From: an uncultured Gammaproteobacteria bacterium
Lineage (GTDB): Bacteria; Pseudomonadota; Gammaproteobacteria; Pseudomonadales; Litorivicinaceae
Direction: 5' to 3'
NCBI GenBank assembly: GCA_913062835.1
Contig: CAJXXD010000020.1
Coordinates: 1 to 9,411, forward strand
DNA: 9,411 bases
In this document: one piece after another, positions 4,257-9,411 of the stretch
Position numbering within the stretch: the stretch's first letter is position 1
Layout of the letters: each line of letters opens with the position of its first letter
Program-made: the position numbers and the translations under genes
Notes under the pieces: generated by a model
Told to the model about the DNA's origin: nothing
The model's database searches: none
What the model saw: only the letters and a program-made list of their open reading frames with translations

Positions 4257-6140
4257 TTGAAGCTCACCAGTGGCATTGAAGAACGGCAAGTGATCAGTCG
4301 GCGATTGGCTGTCGCGGCCACAATCGGCGGTGTGCTTTTGATGGCGTTGCTTGGGCGTTTAGTTTGGCTTCAGTTAATTGAGCACCAACGCTTTGTGACG
4401 GCGTCCGAGGCCAATCGAATTCAAATTTTGCCATTGCCTCCGGCGCGCGGGCAGATCCTAGATCATCAGGGCGTGGTTTTGGCCGAGAATCGACCTCGGC
4501 TCCAATTAGCTGTGATTCCTGAAGAATCCGAGGACCTCGATGCACTTTTATTCAATATCCAATCTCGGATTTCCTTAACGGACGATGAAATCAAAGATTT
4601 CAGAAAGCGGGTCAGCAACCGTCGACGGCCGCGTGAACCGGTCGTACTTAAGGATCAGATCAGCGACGAAGAAACAGCCCGATTAGCGGTCGATGCCTTT
4701 TTATTCCCCGAAGTGCGTCTCGATGCCAGTCCCCGTCGCTTCTATCCCTTTGGTGGGTTGACGGCACACAGCTTGGGGCACGTCGGTCGTCTGTCCCTCG
4801 ATGAGTTGCAGGAGGTGAGTGAACGTCGCTATGCCGGCACACAAATGATCGGTAAGACAGGCATTGAGCGAGCCTATGAGGAAGATCTTCTGGGTGAGGT
4901 GGGATTAGAGCGGGTTGAAACCAGTGCCCGTGGCCAGATCATGCGTACCATCGACCAGGAATCACCAACTCCGGGTGAGGACATCCGGATCCATTTGGAT
5001 ATTGGGTTGCAGGCCACGATTTTTGACATCTTGGGGGATCGACGCGGGGCTGTGGTTGCCATGGATCCAGCTACCGGAGGGGTTCGCGCATTGGTGAGCG
5101 CCCCAAGTTTCGATGCCAACCTATTTACCGGCGGCATTTCGAGTGCGTTGTATAAAGCACTTCAAGAGGATCGCGATGCGCCTTTATTTAATCGGGCTCT
5201 TCGAGGGCAGTACCCACCCGGTTCTACGATTAAGCCGATGCTGGGTATGGTCGGAATCCATTATGGGGCCGTCAGTTGGGATTATTCGATCCAGGATCCG
5301 GGTTTCTTTCAATTGCCCGGCATATCTCACCGATACCGTGACTGGAAGCCTTGGGGGCACGGAGTGGTCGATATGAAAAAAGCGGTGGTGGAATCATGCG
5401 ACACCTATTTCTACGACATGGCCGTGCGTCTGGGGGTGGATCAAATGGCCCAAGGGATGGCGCCTTTTGGTTTTGGGCGTCGCCTTGGCGAAGACATCTT
5501 GGGTGATGTGCCTGGGATTCTGCCAAGCCGTGGGTGGAAGCGTGAGGCTAGAAATGAATCATGGTATTTAGGCGAGACTGTGATTGCCGGTATCGGCCAA
5601 GGTTATTGGGTCACCACGCCACTGCAATTGGCCGCAGCCACCAATGTGATGGCACGTCGTGGCAGCTTTTTGGATCCCCACTTTGCTTTGAAAGCAGATC
5701 ATGAGGGCACGCCAGTCAATATCGGGCAGCCGTCGGATTGGCTCAGAATGATCAAAGCCATGGAAGCAGTGATGCATGGCGAAGGGGGTACGGCACGCGC
5801 AGCCGGCCAGGGCGCTGCCTATCGAATCGCCGGTAAGACGGGCACCGCACAGGTATTTTCAATTGGCCAAGATGAGAAGTACAACGAAGACGAGATTGAA
5901 GAGCGGTTGCGTGATCATGCGCTCTTTGTCGGGTTTGCGCCGGCTGAAAATCCGACCCTGGTGGTGGCTTTGATCGTGGAAAATGGAGGCTCTGGTGGAA
6001 CAACCGCTGCCCCAGTGGCTCGAGCAATTTTTGATTATTGGTTGGTAGAGCGGGAATCTGGTGCGCTGCCGGCTGATTTAGAGCGTGTGGCGCGGGTCAA
6101 CGAAACGGTGTTATCGAGAAGTCATGGTTACCGCAACTGA
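4257..6140 (+). CDS. mrdA: Penicillin-binding protein 2, elongasome D,D-transpeptidase
   Basis: PBP2 crosslinks peptidoglycan for rod-shape growth together with RodA; it is anchored in the inner membrane with its body in the periplasm. From TTG 4257 it has 627 residues (E. coli 633). A short cytoplasmic tail is followed by a membrane helix at ~17-40, the dimerisation/pedestal domain beginning LPPARGQILDHQG, and the transpeptidase domain. Catalytic motifs are PGSTIKP with nucleophile S323 and K326, ESCD with S380 and D382 (SxN-type motif), and KTGTAQ with K527. D347, D362, H368 and C381 match the spacing of the zinc ligands I recall for Acinetobacter PBP2. TTG is a rare start, but the AGGAG site and the family's length support it. 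The 3' end overlaps mrdB by 17 bp. Beta-lactams such as mecillinam target this family. Confidence 0.95.
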   Translation: MKLTSGIEERQVISRRLAVAATIGGVLLMALLGRLVWLQLIEHQRFVTASEANRIQILPLPPARGQILDHQGVVLAENRPRLQLAVIPEESEDLDALLFNIQSRISLTDDEIKDFRKRVSNRRRPREPVVLKDQISDEETARLAVDAFLFPEVRLDASPRRFYPFGGLTAHSLGHVGRLSLDELQEVSERRYAGTQMIGKTGIERAYEEDLLGEVGLERVETSARGQIMRTIDQESPTPGEDIRIHLDIGLQATIFDILGDRRGAVVAMDPATGGVRALVSAPSFDANLFTGGISSALYKALQEDRDAPLFNRALRGQYPPGSTIKPMLGMVGIHYGAVSWDYSIQDPGFFQLPGISHRYRDWKPWGHGVVDMKKAVVESCDTYFYDMAVRLGVDQMAQGMAPFGFGRRLGEDILGDVPGILPSRGWKREARNESWYLGETVIAGIGQGYWVTTPLQLAAATNVMARRGSFLDPHFALKADHEGTPVNIGQPSDWLRMIKAMEAVMHGEGGTARAAGQGAAYRIAGKTGTAQVFSIGQDEKYNEDEIEERLRDHALFVGFAPAENPTLVVALIVENGGSGGTTAAPVARAIFDYWLVERESGALPADLERVARVNETVLSRSHGYRN

Positions 6141-7263
6141 CACCGGGCACATTGAAGGCTTCCGGCCCAAACGGTTCGCACAGCGATACGGTCTTGATCC
6201 GTTTTTAAGCCTGATACTGTTGATCACGGGTGTCTTTGGATTGGCTGTTTTGTATTCCGCCTCCGGTCAAAACGAGGCGATGGTGATGCGTCAAGCAGTG
6301 CACTTATTTGTTGGCCTTGGAGTGATGGCTTTTTTATCTCAAGTACGCCGCGACCTGATTGTGCAAATCACCCCCTTCGTGTTTGTGGTGGCGGTTCTTT
6401 TATTAGTGATGGTGTTGTGGATCGGCGTCGGTGCAAAAGGCGCGCAGCGCTGGCTCGATCTGCCTGGGCTGCCCCGATTCCAGCCCTCTGAATTAATGAA
6501 ACTGGCGTTGCCGGCCATGGTGGCTTGGTGGGTCACACAACATCAGATTCCATTAAAACTGTGGCAGTTTTTGGTGGCTGGGGCTTTGATTGTCGGTCCT
6601 GTGCTGCTTATCGCGCGGCAACCCGATTTAGGGACCAGTATCATCATTGCGGGTTCTGGCTTTTTTGTGGTGTTTCTGGCGGGACTTTCCTGGCGAATTT
6701 TGCTGGGGTTGGGCGGTTTGGCGCTGGCGGCTTTGCCCCTTTTATGGCACGTCATGCACGACTATCAGAAGGCGCGTGTGTTGACCCTGCTTGACCCCCA
6801 AAGCGACCCCTTGGGCGCAGGATGGAACACGATTCAGGCGATGACTGCCTTAGGTTCGGGAGGCATTTTTGGCAAAGGATACGGACTGGGCACCCAAGCC
6901 CAGCTTAAGTTTTTGCCGGAGTCGCATACCGATTTTATTGTGGCTGTTATTGGCGAGGAGTTGGGCTTTCTGGGTGTCTGCTTGTTGCTTTTGATGTACG
7001 GACTTATTTTGGGCCGGTGTTTAATTATGACACTGCGCGCAGATGGACTATTTGGTCGTCTGTTGTGTGGGTCGATTACCCTCACATTTTTTGTCTACGT
7101 ATTTGTTAATCTAGGCATGGTGAGTGGGGTGCTGCCAGTGGTCGGTGTTCCGCTTCCATTGATTAGTTATGGTGGAACCTCGGTGGTTTCTTTATTGACG
7201 GGCTTTGGCTTGATGATGGCCATGCAACGAACTAACCGCGTATTGTCTGGAGACATTCCATGA
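6124..7263 (+). CDS. mrdB: RodA, SEDS peptidoglycan glycosyltransferase
   Basis: RodA polymerises lipid II into glycan strands in the elongasome, paired with PBP2. The 379-residue protein is a polytopic membrane protein: hydrophobic segments run from ~30 to the C-terminus, consistent with the ten helices of the family (E. coli 370 residues). Hallmarks are LYSASGQ after the first helix, RFQPSELMKLALP with E123, ARQPDLGTS, the long extracellular loop with FLPESHTDFIVAVIGEELGF containing the catalytic-type aspartate D270 (E. coli D262), and PLISYGGTSVVSLLTGFG near the end. ATG 6124 is preferred over an earlier in-frame start at 6085, because it gives the usual short N-terminus and still overlaps mrdA by 17 bp. 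The stop overlaps mltB as ATGA. Confidence 0.95.
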   Translation: MVTATDTGHIEGFRPKRFAQRYGLDPFLSLILLITGVFGLAVLYSASGQNEAMVMRQAVHLFVGLGVMAFLSQVRRDLIVQITPFVFVVAVLLLVMVLWIGVGAKGAQRWLDLPGLPRFQPSELMKLALPAMVAWWVTQHQIPLKLWQFLVAGALIVGPVLLIARQPDLGTSIIIAGSGFFVVFLAGLSWRILLGLGGLALAALPLLWHVMHDYQKARVLTLLDPQSDPLGAGWNTIQAMTALGSGGIFGKGYGLGTQAQLKFLPESHTDFIVAVIGEELGFLGVCLLLLMYGLILGRCLIMTLRADGLFGRLLCGSITLTFFVYVFVNLGMVSGVLPVVGVPLPLISYGGTSVVSLLTGFGLMMAMQRTNRVLSGDIP

Positions 7264-8234
7264 AAAAACAGGTACTCGCTCTGGTTGCCGCAGTCTCGGT
7301 ATCGACTGCGCAAATCGCACACGCCAATTATGCGGATCGCCCTGAAGTCAAAGCCATGGCCGATCGTTTGGCAACTCAAGGCGTATCGAGAGACTTCGTG
7401 TTGTCTGCCATGGGCGAAGCGAAGCGACTGGATTCAGTGATTAATGCGATGAATCGACCCGCTGAGCGAAAAGCGTGGCGTGACTATCGGCCAATATTTT
7501 TAAAACCTGAGCGTGCCAAGGCGGCCGCCGAATTTTACTCGGTTCACCGCAACACACTGCACCGGGCCGAAGAGGAGCTCGGTGTACCGGTTGAAGTTAT
7601 TTTGGCCATCATTGGTGTCGAAACCTATTATGGTCGCAACAAAGGCAGCTTCCGTGTAATTGATGCCTTAGCAACCCTTGGCCTTGACTACCCACGCCGC
7701 GCTGAATTTTTCCTTGGCGAATTGGAATCACTTTTTTTGCTTGGTGAAGCTGAATCCCTAGATCCTTTGGCCTTGAAAGGATCATATGCGGGCGCGATGG
7801 GCTACGGACAGTTCATCCCGTCGAGTTATTTAGCCTATTCAATCGACTTTGATGGCGACGGGCGCCGGGATCTGTTGGAAAATCCAGTGGATGCCATTGG
7901 GTCGGTTGCCAATTACCTCGCACGCCATGGTTGGGACGCGAATCTAGGGATCGCCCATCCCATCGGCTCAGCCAGTCAGTTTGCGCCTGAACTCGAGAGG
8001 TCAATTAAGATCCAGTACCGCGGGGATCAATTAATCGCCGCCGATGTGACGGGCTTGCCAAATGAGTGGGCTGATTTAGAGCTGGATGTGTTGGGTCTTG
8101 ATGGAGCTCAGGGTGTTGAGTATTGGGCAGTGACTAAAAACTTTTATGCCATAACTCGGTACAATCGCAGCCCTTTATACGCGATGGCAGTGACGCAATT
8201 GGCGTCTGAGATAGAAAAGGAAATTACTCCTTGA
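7260..8234 (+). CDS. mltB: MltB-family lytic murein transglycosylase without lipid anchor
   Basis: A GH103 lytic transglycosylase cleaving the MurNAc-GlcNAc bond in peptidoglycan with formation of 1,6-anhydroMurNAc. It has 324 residues. A classical signal peptide (MKKQVLALVAAVSV...) appears to end at AHA|N, residues 20-22, with no cysteine lipobox, so the protein should be soluble in the periplasm, unlike E. coli MltB; Pseudomonas SltB-type relatives are also soluble. Catalytic glutamate E121 lies in IIGVETYYGR; GAMGYGQFIPSSY (178-190) is the conserved substrate groove. DFDGDGRRD (196-204) resembles the EF-hand calcium site known in Slt35. The start overlaps the mrdB stop by 4 bp. Being next to PBP2/RodA suggests it opens the wall for elongation, which is inference. 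Confidence 0.93.
   Translation: MKKQVLALVAAVSVSTAQIAHANYADRPEVKAMADRLATQGVSRDFVLSAMGEAKRLDSVINAMNRPAERKAWRDYRPIFLKPERAKAAAEFYSVHRNTLHRAEEELGVPVEVILAIIGVETYYGRNKGSFRVIDALATLGLDYPRRAEFFLGELESLFLLGEAESLDPLALKGSYAGAMGYGQFIPSSYLAYSIDFDGDGRRDLLENPVDAIGSVANYLARHGWDANLGIAHPIGSASQFAPELERSIKIQYRGDQLIAADVTGLPNEWADLELDVLGLDGAQGVEYWAVTKNFYAITRYNRSPLYAMAVTQLASEIEKEITP
8217..8232 (+). promoter_or_regulatory. Ribosome site of rlpA inside a small inverted repeat
   Basis: AAGGA (8217-8221) is the only Shine-Dalgarno-like sequence before ATG 8234, but it is 12 bases away and is exactly complementary to TCCTT (8228-8232), with six bases between. The five-pair hairpin could hide the site unless ribosomes finishing mltB open it, which would couple the two genes. 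It is a weak structure and may be chance. Confidence 0.35.
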
Positions 8235-9076
8235 TGCGGGTTTGGATCGTATTGGTGTGTTTGGGTCTGACTGGCTGTGCGTCGGTTGGTCAATGGATGG
8301 GCCGTGACGCCGACATCTCGCAAAGTGAGCCGGCCCCGACAGAGGCGCCAGACGGTCCACCCTTACTGGTGTCGGTGGATGTGGATGCATTGCCAGAGCC
8401 TCGGCCCGCCGATGAGCCGCTGGCCCGCTACGGCAACCCCGAGCGTTATGAAGTCGATGGCGTATTTTACCAAGTCGAACCCGTCCCTGAGGGATTCAGT
8501 GAAACGGGTATTGCCAGTTGGTACGGCCGCAAATTTCACGGCCGCCTCACGTCATCGGGCGAACCTTTTGACATGTTTACCTTCACCGCTGCACACAAAA
8601 CCATGCCGATCCCCGCTTGGGTTAGGGTGACTAATTTAGCGAATAACCGGTCGCTGATCGTACGAGTAAATGATCGGGGTCCTTTTAAACCGGATCGCGT
8701 GTTGGATCTTTCATGGGCGGCAGCCAAGCGTTTGGGCTTTGAAGCTGAGGGAACGGCTGAGGTGCGCTATGAGGTGCTAAAAGCCCCTGTCGATCGTCCG
8801 GGCATAGTGGCAAACCCTTTGGTCACTCCGGCGCAGGCGGTGCTGCAAATCACAGCCTTGTCGGATGAGGGACAGGCGCGCGCATTAGCCAATGAACTGT
8901 CAGGTCAGATAGGCTCTGAGTCGGTTCGGGTTCGAGTCGAGCCGACCGGTACAGGTCTGTATCGAGTGCAGGTTGTCCCTCGGCCAGACGAAGCGGTGAT
9001 CGAGGCGGTCATGCAGCAATTGGTAGGCCTCGGTTGGACGCCGCAGCGTCTGTTAGCACGAACGGAATTGAATTAA
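8234..9076 (+). CDS. rlpA: RlpA, septal lytic transglycosylase lipoprotein with SPOR domain
   Basis: An outer-membrane lipoprotein of 280 residues that, in Pseudomonas, cleaves stem-peptide-free (denuded) glycan strands at the septum. The signal peptide MRVWIVLVCLGLTGC ends in the lipobox LTGC with lipidated C15; the +2 residue is alanine, so Lol sorting to the outer membrane is expected. After a proline-rich linker comes the double-psi beta-barrel (~92-183): ASWYG, FHGRLTSSGEPFD with E110, AAHKTMP with H121 and VNDRGPF with D147, spaced like the P. aeruginosa catalytic set E120/H131/D157. A SPOR domain (~204-277) for binding denuded septal glycan follows. ATG 8234 shares one base with the mltB stop; a TTG one codon earlier is possible but less likely. 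A gap of 24 bp separates it from dacA. Confidence 0.94.
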   Translation: MRVWIVLVCLGLTGCASVGQWMGRDADISQSEPAPTEAPDGPPLLVSVDVDALPEPRPADEPLARYGNPERYEVDGVFYQVEPVPEGFSETGIASWYGRKFHGRLTSSGEPFDMFTFTAAHKTMPIPAWVRVTNLANNRSLIVRVNDRGPFKPDRVLDLSWAAAKRLGFEAEGTAEVRYEVLKAPVDRPGIVANPLVTPAQAVLQITALSDEGQARALANELSGQIGSESVRVRVEPTGTGLYRVQVVPRPDEAVIEAVMQQLVGLGWTPQRLLARTELN

Positions 9077-9088
9077 TGCAAATTGAAA

Positions 9089-9094
9089 AAGGAG
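9089..9094 (+). promoter_or_regulatory. Shine-Dalgarno site for dacA
   Basis: AAGGAG, the strongest ribosome site in the window, lies six bases before GTG 9101 in the only real intergenic gap of the operon. It supports the GTG start over later ATGs at 9143 and 9149 inside the signal peptide. Confidence 0.75.
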
Positions 9095-9100
9095 TGTAGG

Positions 9101-9411
9101 GTGCGGTTTTTGTGGATAGCAGCGTGGTCATTGGTCAGCGGTATGGCCATGGCAAATGTGCCCCTGACCGAGGCATTGGGTAACGGCCCACCCATTCCTG
9201 CGGCCCCTAAGTTGAATGCAACCGGTTATTTGCTAATTGATGCACGAAACGGGGAAGTATTGGTCGAGCACAATGCAGATGAGCGTTTGCCACCGGCCTC
9301 ATTGACTAAAATGATGACCGCGTATATCGCAGAGCGTGAGTTGGCTGAGGGTCGGGCCTCGATGGATGATTTGGTGCCGATCAGTGTGAAAGCATGGCAA
9401 ACCGGTGGCTC
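9101..9411 (+). CDS. dacA: D-alanyl-D-alanine carboxypeptidase (PBP5-type), 5' part only
   Basis: A periplasmic low-molecular-mass PBP that removes the terminal D-alanine from peptidoglycan pentapeptides and so limits crosslinking. Only the first 103 complete codons are present; the window ends inside the gene. A signal peptide MRFLWIAAWSLVSGMAMA appears to end at A18. The mature protein starts like the family: PPIPAAPKLNATGYLLIDARNG, then NADERLPPASLTKMMTAY with the SxxK nucleophile S67 and K70, and SVKAWQTGGS, a conserved stretch shortly after. The SxN and KTG motifs and the C-terminal amphipathic membrane anchor lie beyond the window. The start is GTG with a strong AAGGAG site, 24 bp after rlpA, so it is probably co-transcribed. 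Other symbols (dacC in Pseudomonas) are used for the same position. Confidence 0.93.
   Translation, partial: MRFLWIAAWSLVSGMAMANVPLTEALGNGPPIPAAPKLNATGYLLIDARNGEVLVEHNADERLPPASLTKMMTAYIAERELAEGRASMDDLVPISVKAWQTGG

Noticed and set aside
6085..6123. In-frame start at 6085 as the mrdB start
   Set aside because: It adds 13 residues unlike RodA and deepens the overlap with mrdA; ATG 6124 gives the usual length.

Overview
The window looks like a gammaproteobacterial chromosome. The evidence is the conserved order nadD-rsfS-rlmH-mrdA-mrdB-mltB-rlpA-dacA, preceded by what is left of proA. From general knowledge this is the Pseudomonas-type layout: proA lies directly before nadD, and a mltB-family gene sits between rodA and rlpA. 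No species can be named from the sequence alone. All genes are on the + strand.

Region 1 (1-285) has no convincing gene. It holds a small cluster of direct and inverted repeats that could be the end of a mobile element. Region 2 (286 to about 2264) is a piece of a surface-polysaccharide cluster: a GT4 glycosyltransferase missing its N-terminus, a GNAT acetyltransferase in clearly AT-rich DNA, and the first ~105 codons of a DegT/DnrJ/EryC1 sugar aminotransferase.

Region 3 starts inside that aminotransferase reading frame. At about 2253-2274 the frame passes without interruption into the C-terminal ~180 residues of ProA (gamma-glutamyl phosphate reductase). The 285-codon ORF is therefore a chimera that lacks the catalytic lysine of the aminotransferase and the N-terminal part of ProA. 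This in-frame degT'-'proA junction is the most notable thing in the window. It marks a deletion, recombination or insertion breakpoint (or, less excitingly, an assembly join) that puts a polysaccharide-cluster fragment directly upstream of an essential housekeeping operon.

Region 4 (2810-9411) is a tightly packed operon. NadD makes the NAD precursor NaAD. RsfS and RlmH act on the ribosome. MrdA (PBP2) and MrdB (RodA) form the elongasome transpeptidase/glycosyltransferase pair. MltB and RlpA are lytic transglycosylases, and DacA (PBP5-type, cut by the window end) is a D,D-carboxypeptidase. Most neighbours overlap by 1-17 bp, so translational coupling is likely, and I see no terminator or clear promoter anywhere in the window. 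All key catalytic residues I could check in these proteins are present. I found no tRNA, rRNA, CRISPR array or complete mobile element, and no clearly new multi-gene system; the novelty lies in the rearrangement.
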